The notes: generated by a model from the sequence alone, not told the origin. Shown: positions 7,121-16,306, counted from the stretch's first letter. The stretch is 51,846 bases of DNA from Treponema sp. (GCA_024698325.1 JAILRG010000051.1:1-51846); one strand, 5' to 3'. A program made the numbers and translations.

Positions 7121-8110
7121 TTAGTAGGAGTCATCACTGCCGTAGTAAGCAGCCTGAGCTTCCCCTGTTTCAATCCATTTTAACACGTTTTGATTAAAAT
7201 CACGGGCAGAGTTATAGCCCATTGACTTCAAGCGCTCGTTCATTGCCGCAGCTTCGATGATAATTGGTATATTGCGGCCGGGTTTAACCGGAATATCAAG
7301 GCTCGGCACCTTTATTCCGAACATGTCCACTGTCTGAAAGTCTGTACCAACCCGGTCATACAGTTTTGTCGAGTCCCATTCTTCCAGATGAATGACCATC
7401 TGCACTTCTTTCTGGTCACGGATGGAGCCGATGCCATACAGTCGCGAAACGTTGATAACGCCAAGTCCGCGGATTTCCATGTGGTGACTGATAAGCTTGT
7501 TCGCGCCCTGCCCCATGATCGTACTGCCGTTTACACAGCGGATTTCCACGATGTCATCGGCAACCAGACGATGTCCGCGTTCAACCAGCTCCAGCGCACA
7601 TTCAGACTTACCGACGCCGGAATGTCCTGTCAGCAGAATGCCGACACCGTAGACTTCGAGCAGAACGCCATGCAGCGTCTTTTTTGGTGCGAATATATTT
7701 GAGAACACGCGGATCAGGCGGGATGAAAACTCCGTTGATTCAACAGGAGTCTGCAATACCGGGCAGCTGTATTTTTCAGCCATCTGCAGGAATTCTTCGC
7801 GCGGGGACAGATTATGTGTAAACACGACGGCCGGAACCGGAGACGACAGCAGCTTTTCGATTGAGGAGAGCGAACGCTCCGAATACAGTTTTTCGACATA
7901 GGCAGACTCGCCTCTGCCGAACAGCTGCACCCTGGCGCTGTCAAAAGCTTCAAAAAAGCCGGTCAGTTCAAGACCCGGCCTGTTGATGTCGGGAATTGTA
8001 AGCTCACGGGAAAGCCCCTTACGGCCAGCAATGCAACGAAGGTCAAGCGCATTTTGTCCATGCAGTTCAAGATCGAGCAAGTCTAGCACTGTAAAGTTCT
8101 TTTCCATCAT
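7121..8110 (-). CDS. hprK: HPr kinase/phosphorylase
   Basis: 329-residue bifunctional enzyme that phosphorylates and dephosphorylates Ser46 of HPr. The N-terminal domain (1-130) is followed by the catalytic domain with H147, Walker A GHSGVGKS (162-169), the LVADDIVEI acidic region after it, and the family signature MEIRGLGVINV (about 212-222). The C-terminal segment PVKPGRNIPIIIEAAA also fits. Two ATGs are adjacent (8110 and 8107). There is no Shine-Dalgarno, and a -10-like TACTAT ends 6 nt before the first ATG. It heads the operon with ptsH, lexA and holA. Confidence 0.93.
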   Translation of the reverse strand: MMEKNFTVLDLLDLELHGQNALDLRCIAGRKGLSRELTIPDINRPGLELTGFFEAFDSARVQLFGRGESAYVEKLYSERSLSSIEKLLSSPVPAVVFTHNLSPREEFLQMAEKYSCPVLQTPVESTEFSSRLIRVFSNIFAPKKTLHGVLLEVYGVGILLTGHSGVGKSECALELVERGHRLVADDIVEIRCVNGSTIMGQGANKLISHHMEIRGLGVINVSRLYGIGSIRDQKEVQMVIHLEEWDSTKLYDRVGTDFQTVDMFGIKVPSLDIPVKPGRNIPIIIEAAAMNERLKSMGYNSARDFNQNVLKWIETGEAQAAYYGSDDSY

Positions 8111-8116
8111 AAATGT

Positions 8117-8145
8117 ATAGTAATCATAATGAGAAAGAGACGCAA
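8117..8145 (-). promoter_or_regulatory. Candidate leaderless promoter of hprK operon
   Basis: TTGCGT (8145-8140), a 17-nt spacer and TACTAT (8122-8117), then 6 nt to the ATG at 8110. Both boxes are modest (3 of 6 and 4 of 6), but the spacing is ideal and no ribosome-binding site exists. Confidence 0.45.
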
Positions 8146-8177
8146 GTCTTTTTCTGGAAATTTCAGTTAAATTACAA

Positions 8178-8804
8178 TCAGCGCTGGCAGGACGTCAGTT
8201 TGACCCGGTCGGCAATCGCTTCTCCCACCAGAAGCCGCACAAACTCCATGGCAAACTCTTCTGCAGCGCCAGGTCCGCGGCCGGTAAGCACAGAATCATC
8301 ATACACCCACGGGACATTGCGAATCAGGGTAGAGTCTTTCATGCAGATTTTCATCTTGTTGTCATCGCCACAGTACTGCGGAAGCCCCTCTTCCATGCCC
8401 GGGTAACAGGTATACTTTCTGCCAGCAAGCAGTCCGGTTTTGGCAAGCACAACAACAGGAGCCGCGCAGATAGCCGCCACAAGCTTGTCAGCGACAGCAC
8501 AATCCGTAATAAAATTAACGGCACTTTCGCAGAACGCAATATTCGCGGCTCCCGGCATGCCACCGGGAATGTATACTGCGTCCGGCAGATTATTTTTAAG
8601 GGAATACAGATATGCATTCAGCTGAATGTCCGCAACGACAGGAATTGCATGAGAACCAACTACAAGTGCTGAGCTTTCGACAGAGCCGCGGTCTGGAATT
8701 GCGACCATGGTAACATCTACTTCTGCGCGCCGCAGATAATCAACAACTGTTAAAGCTTCTATTTCCTCAAAACCACGAGCTAGCAGCACCGCCACTTTTT
8801 TCAT
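8178..8804 (-). CDS. DJ-1/PfpI family protein (YajL/ThiJ-like)
   Basis: 208 residues of the DJ-1 fold. The nucleophile C113 sits in AAICAAPVVL, and the conserved glutamate is in the N-terminal GFEEIEAL (E13/E14). The VYIPGGMPG loop and the C-terminal GRGPGAAEEFAMEFVRLL match DJ-1/YajL proteins. Relatives act as chaperones, deglycases or stress sensors, and the exact activity is debated. The ATG at 8804 has GGAGGAAT upstream. The gene stands alone between the hprK operon and an NlpC/P60 gene, with its own promoter. Confidence 0.88.
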   Translation of the reverse strand: MKKVAVLLARGFEEIEALTVVDYLRRAEVDVTMVAIPDRGSVESSALVVGSHAIPVVADIQLNAYLYSLKNNLPDAVYIPGGMPGAANIAFCESAVNFITDCAVADKLVAAICAAPVVVLAKTGLLAGRKYTCYPGMEEGLPQYCGDDNKMKICMKDSTLIRNVPWVYDDSVLTGRGPGAAEEFAMEFVRLLVGEAIADRVKLTSCQR

Positions 8805-8830
8805 TAATTCCTCCATTCCCACCTGCCAGT

Positions 8831-8860
8831 ATCATAGCACTGCTTAAAGGTTTTTGTAAA
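8831..8860 (-). promoter_or_regulatory. Promoter of the DJ-1 family gene
   Basis: TTTACA (8860-8855), an 18-nt spacer and TATGAT (8836-8831), about 27 nt before the ATG at 8804, which is preceded by GGAGG. Confidence 0.5.
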
Positions 8861-8863
8861 CTT

Positions 8864-9475
8864 TCATTTACCAGATTTTAAGAAACGGCCATATCCGTAA
8901 AAGTGCTTTTTCCAGTAAGGCTCGTCGACGGCGCTTAATACAACGCCGGTTTTAGGGCCAGCACTTGCGGCATTCAAAAAAACAATCCTGCCGTCAAGAC
9001 GGTCTATGCCGTCAGCGGGATTTGTATCCTTGTAGCGCCCCATATACAGCCCGACATGTGAAATTTTTCCATGGTCAGAAAAGAAAATCAGGTCGCCGGG
9101 TTCCCGCTCCGAGGGAGAAATCGGCACAACCTTGCGGTAAATGTCGGCGGCAAGACGCGGAAACTCATCAATTTTAAGGCTGTACTTTCCGAGCGACTGT
9201 TTTACGGCATAGTTCAAAAAACCGCTGCAGTCAAAGGCATTCGGCCCCTGTCCGCCGGTTTTATACGGTTTTCCGCGCAACGTCATTGCAAACTGAATCA
9301 GCTCCGCTCGATACGCACCGTACGGGTTTCCCGAAGCCTTCCTGACTTGAGCAGTCTGCTGCTTCTGCATCTTTTTCTGAGACTGCCCGGCTTTCGATGT
9401 TTTTCCTGTTGCGGCAAACAGCACGCACGCAGCGCACGCAAGAAGCGTGGCCATCACCAGCACTTTTTTCTGCAT
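8864..9475 (-). CDS. Exported NlpC/P60 peptidoglycan hydrolase
   Basis: 203 residues. After a hydrophobic signal sequence (about 4-22, ending LFAATG; cysteines at 14 and 17 also allow a lipoprotein reading) comes a basic Gln/Lys linker. The NlpC/P60 domain follows, with catalytic C83 (FDCSGF), H140 (HVGLYMG) and a third polar residue N168 (FLNAAS). Such enzymes cut stem peptides of cell-wall muropeptides. The PYKTGGQGPNAFDCSGF lead-in is typical. The ATG at 9475 has AGAGGA about 8-10 nt upstream. It is likely a single-gene unit, with no partner nearby. Confidence 0.87.
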   Translation of the reverse strand: MQKKVLVMATLLACAACVLFAATGKTSKAGQSQKKMQKQQTAQVRKASGNPYGAYRAELIQFAMTLRGKPYKTGGQGPNAFDCSGFLNYAVKQSLGKYSLKIDEFPRLAADIYRKVVPISPSEREPGDLIFFSDHGKISHVGLYMGRYKDTNPADGIDRLDGRIVFLNAASAGPKTGVVLSAVDEPYWKKHFYGYGRFLKSGK

Positions 9476-9637
9476 TTACATTTTCCTCTAAGACGGCGCG
9501 GCCGAAAACAGCAGAACCGTCATTTTCATTACTTTACACTACCTTTCGATAATCTTGCAAGAAAATAAACTGGCACTGGAAACAGCCCGCCGAAGTATGT
9601 ATACTCTCTTAATGGAGTGTAGCTCCAGAGAGGATAT

Positions 9638-10444
9638 ATGCATAAACATTTTTTATTACCATTTCTTGCAGGGGCCGCAACCCTGTTTTTTCTGCCATCT
9701 TGCGCAGTCAGCATAAATGAAAGTCTTGAGAAAACAAATCACCTTACAATCGAAGGCGAATCAAGCCACAGCCAGGCAAACACGACACAGTATGCCGTTC
9801 TGGTAGCAGTAGTCTCGTACAGCGAGTTTAATGCGCAGTATAGTTCTCTAAGCAGTGGACGATACCGGTGCTATTTTGATTTTTCAGCAGAAGACGCAGA
9901 GAATCGAAGACAAGCATTTAGCTTTAGCCAAATGTCACTGAACAAAAGCGCAATAGCAGACTATTTATCCGGCGTTGAATCCTCCGATATCAACCTATTG
10001 CTCAGCTCTGACTACGGCTGGATAGCCTTAAGACCCACTGGCAGCGACGTCGTAAAAGTGCTGCTGAAAAAGCCTACAGTCAATTATACTACTGGAGGGG
10101 CAATTCCAAGCTATTACTGGACAACAGGAACCTTTACAAGCTCCGAATCGGAACACATATATGTATTTTATCCATCGGCAGGCGCCACCTACAGGCTGTT
10201 TTGGGATGATTCATACGAGGGAAGCGGCACGACAACAGTGGATATAACAGCGTGGTGTGCATCGTTCACATACGCATCGTCTACAGCTATTGATAACGGC
10301 TATAAAACACCGCAAGAAATCACCACATATTACAGTAACCCGATTTATATTAAGGTCAAGCCCTACAACAGCGGTAGCACCGGTAGATATAGAATCTGTC
10401 TGCTAGACAGCAACAGTGAAAAGGTAACATTAAGCAGCAACTAA
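9638..10444 (+). CDS. Lipoprotein of unknown function
   Basis: 268 residues. The lipoprotein signal peptide ends in FLPSC with the acylated Cys at 22. The mature part is rich in Ser, Thr and Tyr and looks beta-rich. It has segments such as YYWTTGTFTSSES, EHIYVFYPSAGATYRLFWDD and a closing GRYRICLLD that resemble repeats in carbohydrate-binding or surface-exposed domains, but I do not recognise a family. AGAGG lies 4-5 nt before the ATG. It stands alone on the plus strand between minus-strand genes and is closed by a perfect bidirectional terminator. By eye its composition is more AT-rich than its neighbours, so transfer is possible but not shown. Confidence 0.7.
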   Translation: MHKHFLLPFLAGAATLFFLPSCAVSINESLEKTNHLTIEGESSHSQANTTQYAVLVAVVSYSEFNAQYSSLSSGRYRCYFDFSAEDAENRRQAFSFSQMSLNKSAIADYLSGVESSDINLLLSSDYGWIALRPTGSDVVKVLLKKPTVNYTTGGAIPSYYWTTGTFTSSESEHIYVFYPSAGATYRLFWDDSYEGSGTTTVDITAWCASFTYASSTAIDNGYKTPQEITTYYSNPIYIKVKPYNSGSTGRYRICLLDSNSEKVTLSSN

Positions 10445-10468
10445 TACCCCCGGATACAAAAATACATG

Positions 10469-10502
10469 AAAAGCCCCCGTAAGAATCTCTACGGGGGCTT
10501 TT
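10469..10502. terminator. Bidirectional terminator between convergent genes
   Basis: AAAAGCCCCCGTA (10469-10481) pairs perfectly with TACGGGGGCTTTT (10490-10502) across an 8-nt loop. The A/T ends give a U-tract in both directions, serving the plus-strand lipoprotein and the minus-strand LPP20-like gene. Confidence 0.88.
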
Positions 10503-10524
10503 ATATCAGAACAGATTGTTTCGA

Positions 10525-11541
10525 TTACTCAAGCGCTGCCCTAAATTCCTGCAGGAAGGAGTTTTGCAGCTCGGACTCAATAGCAGCATACAGTTTTTTA
10601 TGCACAAACGCCTCGCTAAAACCGGTGACGCGGGGGAATGTCCTGGTATACGAAAAGAGCTTTTCTACGCCGTTCGTTACGGTAACCGTAATTCCCGGAG
10701 TCGCCGTAAGCACAGTTTCCCCGCCGGCGCTATGTTTCGTAATATTGCGCTCGACAACAGCATTCACCTGATAGGCATATCCGGCATCAGTCAGATAATA
10801 ACCGGCGCCCGAAAGAAGCCCTGTAAGCGAGCGCAGGATGAGATTTTCCTCGTCGTCTTTTACCGAGACGCGCATCGTCGCAGAAAGGCGGGCTTTTGAC
10901 ATCTCCAGGGAAAGCGAGGCAAGACGCTTGCGGTCAGCGGCAAACTCCGGCTCGGAAGCAGGAGAAAGCATGCGCATAAAATCAAGATCTGCGGCAAACG
11001 TATCCGCCGCCTCTTCGCAGGCGTGCAGCAGTTTTATCTTTTTAAATGCATCGCTTTCTTTTACAACTTTGTCATAATAGCCGCTAAAGGCTTCACGGTG
11101 AGAAAGCACCTGCGGCTTGTACAGCGCCCAGGCTTCCGCGCGGTCAATATAGGCACAGACGGCATAGCGCTTAGTTGTCTTATCGAACCAGGGAGTCGTT
11201 TTATGCACGGCAAACAGCTCCATTGCGGAGCGGATTGCGACTTCGCGCGTAAGGGAACTTTTATTCTGGCCAGTGCTGTCCAGCGTCTGAGTCGCCGTCG
11301 TTCCCACAGTAACGGAATGGCTGAAATATGATGTAAGTTCGCCCTCAGCAAGCGTGGCAGCAGCACCGGCAGTCTCTGCAGTACCAAGCCGGGCAATATA
11401 AGAGGCGCGCGGATAGGCAATATCAAGCGTATCATGATTTGCCCAGAGCGGCTTTTCCACTGAAGCGCTGGAAGCGCAGGATGCAAGAGAAAGCGCAAAA
11501 GCCGCTGCCAGCACGTATAAAGTCACACAAATCTTTTTCAT
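10525..11541 (-). CDS. LPP20-like lipoprotein
   Basis: 338 residues. The signal peptide ends with lipobox LASC (Cys22). The early mature region (YIARLGTAETAGAAATLAEGEL) resembles LPP20-type lipoproteins, where an alanine-rich helix precedes a small alpha/beta domain. A second domain with SLTGLLSGAGYYLTD and a beta-rich end recalls CsgG/TolB-like folds. The start at 11541 has GGAGGGG 4 nt before it. It lies 22 nt downstream of the large coiled-coil/barrel gene and is probably in its operon, so an outer-membrane assembly role is plausible but inferred. A terminator follows. Confidence 0.65.
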   Translation of the reverse strand: MKKICVTLYVLAAAFALSLASCASSASVEKPLWANHDTLDIAYPRASYIARLGTAETAGAAATLAEGELTSYFSHSVTVGTTATQTLDSTGQNKSSLTREVAIRSAMELFAVHKTTPWFDKTTKRYAVCAYIDRAEAWALYKPQVLSHREAFSGYYDKVVKESDAFKKIKLLHACEEAADTFAADLDFMRMLSPASEPEFAADRKRLASLSLEMSKARLSATMRVSVKDDEENLILRSLTGLLSGAGYYLTDAGYAYQVNAVVERNITKHSAGGETVLTATPGITVTVTNGVEKLFSYTRTFPRVTGFSEAFVHKKLYAAIESELQNSFLQEFRAALE

Positions 11542-11563
11542 ACTACCCCTCCAGAAAAACGCA

Positions 11564-13969
11564 TCAGTTAAGTCCCAGCAGCGTAAGAGAAATGCCGTAG
11601 CTGTCAGTAAATCCTACGCGATGGAAATACTTGAGCTTATACCAGGCGCCGACTGCCAGCAGGGAATCCACGCGCCATTCAAGGCCGGCGAAGGCCTGTG
11701 CATGGAAGCCACCCATCAGGGTTGCCGTTATCGGATTTGTATCATCGTCATATGATGAATATGATGATGATGACGAACTTGTAGAAGAGCTGGTATTGCT
11801 GTTATGAGTCGCTACATAAAAATCGTAGCCGCCGATGCCGATGCCACCGTAGGGAGCAAGTCTTCCGAGGGTAAGCGTCCAGCCGACAACGCCGTAGCCC
11901 GTAATGCCGTGGAAGCCGGTGCGGTAGTTGTATTTGCTGGCAACATCAAGCGAATAGCCGTCTTCAAGTTCCAGGCCAAGGAAATCCATGCCGCCGCCAA
12001 AGAACCAGTGCGAGCCGCCGACAAGCAGCTGCACAGACGAGTCGATTCCGTAGAAAGAGTCACCGCTTAAATATCCAATATCGCCGACAATACCACGATG
12101 AGCCTTCTGGCTTGCCTTAAAGGCATTCCAGGCGTCAACCATGGCGTCATGCCGTGCCTGGCTGCGTTCTTCCGCTTCGTGGCGGCGAGCCAGACGCTCA
12201 GCCTCTCGTGCCTCAGCTTCTTTCCGAAGCTTTTCTTCTTCTGCAAGCTGCTTTAAGCGGGCGGCTTCTGCCTTTTTATCACGCTCGAAATCTTTTTCTG
12301 CATAGGTAAGGATAGCCTTTGAATTGTCTTCGGTCTTAAAGAGCTCGAAGCTTTTCGGCGTCGCCACATACTGATTGCGGGCTGCGTTATATTTTACAGA
12401 AACTGCTATCTGAGAATACAGATACGGCGTGCTGGTACGGAAACACAAGTCCGCACTGTCAACAAGCGATATATACTCTTTCCATGCGACAAGATTTTCC
12501 GGCTTCGGCGGTATTTTACCCGTCATCATGGAGTACGAAATCGCCGTATCCGGGAGCTTTGTCTTTTCAAGCACAAGACGCGGAATATCATCAAGATTGA
12601 AGCTTGAGTGCACAACCCACTCCTGCTTTTCGCCGTCAAACTCTTCAACTTCAAGCAGCAGATAATCATCAGAAACATCGATTGAGCGGAACCCATAGGT
12701 CGTCTTTTCAAGCTCTGCGATGTTCTGCTCCACCTGGGCTGCGTACTGCTGCAAATCAGGCTCTGCCTCGGCACGCATTTTCCGTGTATTTTCCGCACGC
12801 TGAGTCTGGTATCTTTGGCGAACCTCGTTCTTCTCTGCATTGCGGGCAATCATTGCGGCTGAAGAAGGCTTTTTGTCTTTCGTCAGCTCAGCCTTTTCCC
12901 ACGGACGGGCTTCTATTTTTGCAATTTCTTCATCTTCCGCAGCGCGAAGACGCGTATCACTCTGGCTAATGCTTTCATCCAGTGCCGTTTTAAGCGCTGT
13001 CAGATTAGCCTTTCCCTGCTCAATAAGCTCGATGCGTTTTTTAAGGGAAAGCCCGGAACGTGATGTTTTAAGGATTTCGGCACGCTTCTTTTCAAGGGCC
13101 TCGCGCTGCTTCAAGAACGCGTTGCGGTCTGCTTCCTGCATTGCTTCCAGCTCCGCCTGCCGTTTTTTCTGCACAGCCTCGTCGGCCTGCTGGCGGCGGA
13201 GGTTTGCTTCTGCAATCTGTTTGTTGCGCTCAAGCATTTCCATGCGGAGCTTAAGCGCGCGAGCCTTATCCTCTGCGGCAAGGCGGTCAGCGGTAGAATC
13301 AGACGAAGCTTTGAGTGCCGCAAGTTCACGGTTTGCTTCCTGCAGCTGGCGGTCGTAATCCTGTACGTATTTGCTGAATGCCTCGGCGTTATTCTTTTCG
13401 TGAAGCAGCTGACCGGCGATAGCGGCAGACGGCGCGGAAATATACTTGCGGCCGCTCATTCCCATAAGGACGTCATACGCAAGCCGGTCGACGCTTTCGT
13501 CAGAAGCGACATCGGCAATCGCCGCCGCCTGCGTATTTAAAGAAATGGATGTCTGCTTTTCGATATCGGAGACCGTACAGCTGAGGCGGTATTTTCCGTC
13601 ACCAGAGTTCTGAAAAGAAAGCACTGCGGAAAGTTTTGCGAGCGTGCGCAAATCTCCTTCGTACGCGGTGGAAGCAAGTCCGCTGACAACCTCATTTTCT
13701 GAATCTTTCTGAATCTTACGCATTTTAGCGGCCGTGTCATCTTCGCGGATGCTGATTTGCGGCTCTTTTGAAATTGCCACACGAAACTGCTGATAGGCAG
13801 ACTCCGCAAAACTCTTCTCACTCTGAGTAAGTGATTCAAGGCTCTTTCTATCCTGTGAAAGCAGAATAACAATGTCGTTTTCTGCAAAAACCGGCGCCAT
13901 GGCGGTTATAAACAAAAGCGCGGCAAGACAAGCACGCGCCACATTGTAGGAAAAACTGTATCTTTTCAT
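11564..13969 (-). CDS. Large exported coiled-coil protein with barrel-like C-terminus
   Basis: 801 residues. A signal peptide of about 29 residues ends PVFAEN. Residues 30-180 form a compact domain that resembles CsgG/LpoB/TolB-N folds. About 185-430 is a long Arg/Glu/Ala coiled coil. A globular part follows (about 430-540), then a second Lys/Glu/Arg helix (about 555-620). The last ~170 residues alternate Gly and aromatics (HWFFGGGMDFLGLEL, GYGVVGWTLTLGRLAPYGGIGIG) and end in LGLN, like a small outer-membrane barrel, with a Ser/Asp-rich loop (SNTSSSTSSSSSSY). Periplasm-spanning and outer-membrane insertion are inferred. AAGGAT precedes the ATG. I know no named family for the whole protein. 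Confidence 0.7.
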   Translation of the reverse strand: MKRYSFSYNVARACLAALLFITAMAPVFAENDIVILLSQDRKSLESLTQSEKSFAESAYQQFRVAISKEPQISIREDDTAAKMRKIQKDSENEVVSGLASTAYEGDLRTLAKLSAVLSFQNSGDGKYRLSCTVSDIEKQTSISLNTQAAAIADVASDESVDRLAYDVLMGMSGRKYISAPSAAIAGQLLHEKNNAEAFSKYVQDYDRQLQEANRELAALKASSDSTADRLAAEDKARALKLRMEMLERNKQIAEANLRRQQADEAVQKKRQAELEAMQEADRNAFLKQREALEKKRAEILKTSRSGLSLKKRIELIEQGKANLTALKTALDESISQSDTRLRAAEDEEIAKIEARPWEKAELTKDKKPSSAAMIARNAEKNEVRQRYQTQRAENTRKMRAEAEPDLQQYAAQVEQNIAELEKTTYGFRSIDVSDDYLLLEVEEFDGEKQEWVVHSSFNLDDIPRLVLEKTKLPDTAISYSMMTGKIPPKPENLVAWKEYISLVDSADLCFRTSTPYLYSQIAVSVKYNAARNQYVATPKSFELFKTEDNSKAILTYAEKDFERDKKAEAARLKQLAEEEKLRKEAEAREAERLARRHEAEERSQARHDAMVDAWNAFKASQKAHRGIVGDIGYLSGDSFYGIDSSVQLLVGGSHWFFGGGMDFLGLELEDGYSLDVASKYNYRTGFHGITGYGVVGWTLTLGRLAPYGGIGIGGYDFYVATHNSNTSSSTSSSSSSYSSYDDDTNPITATLMGGFHAQAFAGLEWRVDSLLAVGAWYKLKYFHRVGFTDSYGISLTLLGLN

Positions 13970-13987
13970 AATAAATCCTTGAACGAT

Positions 13988-14016
13988 ACTATAACGGATA
14001 AGGACTTTTCCGTAAA
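13988..14016 (-). promoter_or_regulatory. Promoter of the coiled-coil/LPP20 operon
   Basis: TTTACG (14016-14011), a 17-nt spacer and TATAGT (13993-13988), 18 nt before the ATG at 13969, with AAGGAT in the leader. Confidence 0.6.
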
Positions 14017-14084
14017 GCTATGCCGCTGACAGCACATGCCGCTGGCAGCGCAAGCCACGCTTACCGTCTGCTCTTTCCGCAGCA

Positions 14085-14113
14085 TTTACCGCCGGCAGTT
14101 TTTCGGGTATAGT
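14085..14113 (+). promoter_or_regulatory. Candidate leaderless promoter of rnhA
   Basis: TTTACC (14085-14090), a 17-nt spacer and TATAGT (14108-14113), then AGCCCC and the ATG at 14120. Transcription would start at or within a base of the ATG, and no Shine-Dalgarno is present. Confidence 0.55.
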
Positions 14114-14119
14114 AGCCCC

Positions 14120-14611
14120 ATGACTTTTGACGACATGAAATCAGATGGAAAACGCATCCAGGACGAAACAATCGTGGTATACACCGACGGCGGCTGCCAC
14201 GGAAACCCAGGCCCCGGCGGCTGGGGCTGCGTAGTGATTGCCGACGGTGACGCACGCGAGCTTTCCGGCGGCGAAGCGCAGACGACAAACAACCGCATGG
14301 AGCTTACGGCAGCAATATCAGCTCTTACCGCAATCTACAACACCGAGCGCTTTAAAGACCGCCTTGTCATGCTCTACAGCGACAGCCAGTATGTAAAAAA
14401 CGGCATTACCAGCTGGATTCACAGCTGGAAGAAGAACGGCTGGAAGACAAGCCAGAAAAAGCCGGTCTTGAATCAGGAGTTGTGGCAAAAGCTTGATGCC
14501 TTAAACAGCGCACTCAATGTAAGCTGGAACTGGGTTAAAGGGCACGCTGGCGTACAATGGAACGAACGGTGCGACCAGCTCTGTCAGGAAGAAATCGCAA
14601 AGTTTGAATAA
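14120..14611 (+). CDS. rnhA: Ribonuclease HI
   Basis: 163-residue enzyme that cuts the RNA strand of RNA/DNA hybrids. The active-site carboxylates are all present: D23 (YTDGG), E61 (NRMELTA), D88 (YSDSQYV) and D152 (NERCDQL), with H142 (KGHAG). The KKNGWKT basic protrusion (about 104-110) is also there. I chose the ATG at 14120. Upstream in-frame codons would add residues without family match, and the candidate promoter ends 6 nt before this ATG. It is a single gene between minus-strand units. Confidence 0.93.
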   Translation: MTFDDMKSDGKRIQDETIVVYTDGGCHGNPGPGGWGCVVIADGDARELSGGEAQTTNNRMELTAAISALTAIYNTERFKDRLVMLYSDSQYVKNGITSWIHSWKKNGWKTSQKKPVLNQELWQKLDALNSALNVSWNWVKGHAGVQWNERCDQLCQEEIAKFE

Positions 14612-14801
14612 ATAGCAAGGCTCTCGTTCAGCACAAAGCCGCAGTTTTTTTTCAGAGGGTTCTTGTATTTTCGCACTATACGTCCTCCTGAAAATGATAC
14701 GTTTTAATTGTATCCGAGGTCTCTGTTTAATACAAATTTAATTTAAAATTCACAGGAGCTGCCGGGGCTTTCCAGTGTAAAGAAGAGGGGCAGAAATAAA
14801 G

Positions 14802-14832
14802 CAGGGCTTGAAAGAAAATCTTTCAAGCCCTG
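14802..14832 (-). terminator. Terminator hairpin downstream of ackA
   Basis: CAGGGCTTGAAAGA (14802-14815) pairs perfectly with TCTTTCAAGCCCTG (14819-14832) across a 3-nt loop, about 40 nt past the ackA stop. The minus-strand tail (CTTTATTTC) is only moderately U-rich. Confidence 0.75.
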
Positions 14833-14872
14833 TTCTTATACAGCTGACAGTAATACTGCGCTGTACAACCGT

Positions 14873-16207
14873 CTACGGACGCACAACGATAGAAGCAAGC
14901 TCCGGATTTTTCTCCAGCTCTTTCTTTAAGCCTTCCTCGCGAGCCTTGTTGCGGTAAGTGGGATCCTGGAAGCTGTAGGTAAAGTTAGTATGCACGTCAT
15001 AGGTACCCTGCATGATGGCGAAGGCATCTTCTGTCATGACAAGCTCTTCATCTGTCGGGATAACGAAAACTTTAACCTTGCTGTCATCAGCGCTGATGCA
15101 GGTCTCTGCGTTGCCAGTATTTGCAAGCGCATTCTTTTTCGGGTCAATCTTAACACCCATCCACTCAAGTCCTTCCAGAGCCTTGCCGCGGATAAGAGCT
15201 GAATGCTCGCCGACGCCAGCGGTATAAACGATAGCGTCCACCGGACCGATGGCTGCCATGTAAGCGCCGAAGTACTTCTTTAAGCGGTATACTTCCATGT
15301 CAACAGCCAGCTGGCAGTCTGCGTCGCCTTTTTCTGCAAGGTCTGCAACATCGCGGCGGTCAGCAGATTTTCCGGTAAGACCGAGCAAGCCGCTCTTTTT
15401 GTTCATTGCGGTATCCATCTCTGCAGGAGTCATGCCGGTTTTGCGCATGATGTAGAACGGAAGAGCCGGGTCCATGTCGCCAGAGCGAGTACCCATAACA
15501 AGGCCTTCCAGCGGAGTAATTCCCATTGAAGTGTCGAAGCACTGACCATTCTTTACAGCACACATAGAAGCGCCGTTACCGACGTGTGCAATAATCACGT
15601 TGGTGTCTTTCGGAGCCTTGTGCAGGAGCACAGAAGCGCGTTTTGCCGTGTAAAGGAAGCTGGTTCCGTGGAAACCGTAGCGGCGTGCACCGTATTTTTC
15701 ATACCACTCTTTCGGAATAGCATAGCGGTAGCTTGAAGCCGGCATTGTCTGGTGCCATGCGGTATCCAGAACGGCTACGTGCGGCACGTTGGGAAGCACT
15801 TTCTGTGCAGCTTCAATACCCATGATGTTTGCAGGGTTGTGGAGCGGGCCAAGATCCTGCACAGAGCGGAATGTCTCCAACACTTCCGGAGTGACTTTTA
15901 CGCTCTTGGTGAATTTGTCGCCGCCATGCAGAACGCGGTGACCGACAGCGCCGATGACGCTCATGTCAGCGATAACGCCGTGAGCCTTGTCGGTGATTGC
16001 GCTCAAAATCAGCTCGATTGCCTCTTTGTGTGTCGGGCATGCGCTTTCAAGAACGAACTTGTCCTTTCCCTTCGGTTTGTGTGTGATTACAGAGCCCGGC
16101 TGAGTTACGCGCTCAACAACGCCGGTTGCCAATACGTCTTTGTTGTCCCAGTCATAAACCTGGTACTTTGCGGAAGAAGAACCGCAGTTCAGTGTAAGAA
16201 TAACCAT
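14873..16207 (-). CDS. ackA: Acetate kinase
   Basis: 444 residues. It converts acetyl phosphate and ADP to acetate and ATP, the last energy-yielding step of many fermentations. ASKHA motifs are clear: [10 protein letters not shown] at the N-terminus, GHRVLHGG (about 88-95), YGFHGTSF, the phosphate-2 loop [20 protein letters not shown], and [14 protein letters not shown] [10 protein letters not shown]. It is slightly longer than the usual ~400 residues because of a C-terminal extension (about 400-444). AAGGAAC precedes the ATG. The usual partner pta is not adjacent. It has a strong promoter and its own terminator. Confidence 0.94.
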   Translation of the reverse strand: MVILTLNCGSSSAKYQVYDWDNKDVLATGVVERVTQPGSVITHKPKGKDKFVLESACPTHKEAIELILSAITDKAHGVIADMSVIGAVGHRVLHGGDKFTKSVKVTPEVLETFRSVQDLGPLHNPANIMGIEAAQKVLPNVPHVAVLDTAWHQTMPASSYRYAIPKEWYEKYGARRYGFHGTSFLYTAKRASVLLHKAPKDTNVIIAHVGNGASMCAVKNGQCFDTSMGITPLEGLVMGTRSGDMDPALPFYIMRKTGMTPAEMDTAMNKKSGLLGLTGKSADRRDVADLAEKGDADCQLAVDMEVYRLKKYFGAYMAAIGPVDAIVYTAGVGEHSALIRGKALEGLEWMGVKIDPKKNALANTGNAETCISADDSKVKVFVIPTDEELVMTEDAFAIMQGTYDVHTNFTYSFQDPTYRNKAREEGLKKELEKNPELASIVVRP

Positions 16208-16240
16208 TATGCTGTTCCTTTAAAAAAAAGATTGGTTTTC

Positions 16241-16269
16241 AGTATAGCGCTCTGCGACGGTTTTGTGAA
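16241..16269 (-). promoter_or_regulatory. Promoter of ackA
   Basis: TTCACA (16269-16264), a 17-nt spacer and TATACT (16246-16241), 33 nt before the ATG. Both boxes match 5 of 6 consensus positions. Confidence 0.7.
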
Positions 16270-16306
16270 GAAGCACCGCCTGCCAGCGAGAGGCGCGAGC
16301 AAAAGA

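Noticed and set aside
9485..9530. 13-codon minus-strand frame (MKMTVLLFSAAPS) just before the NlpC/P60 gene
   Set aside because: It has a weak start context and no attenuator-like structure, so it is probably chance.
11745..11805. Possible microsatellite-driven phase-variable tract (Ser/Asp codons)
   Set aside because: The codons are mixed and the frame is intact, so there is no homopolymeric or unit repeat long enough to suggest slippage.
12840..13358. Plus-strand Ser/Arg-rich open frame opposite the coiled-coil gene
   Set aside because: The low-complexity translation is the mirror of the Glu/Ala/Arg-rich coiled coil.
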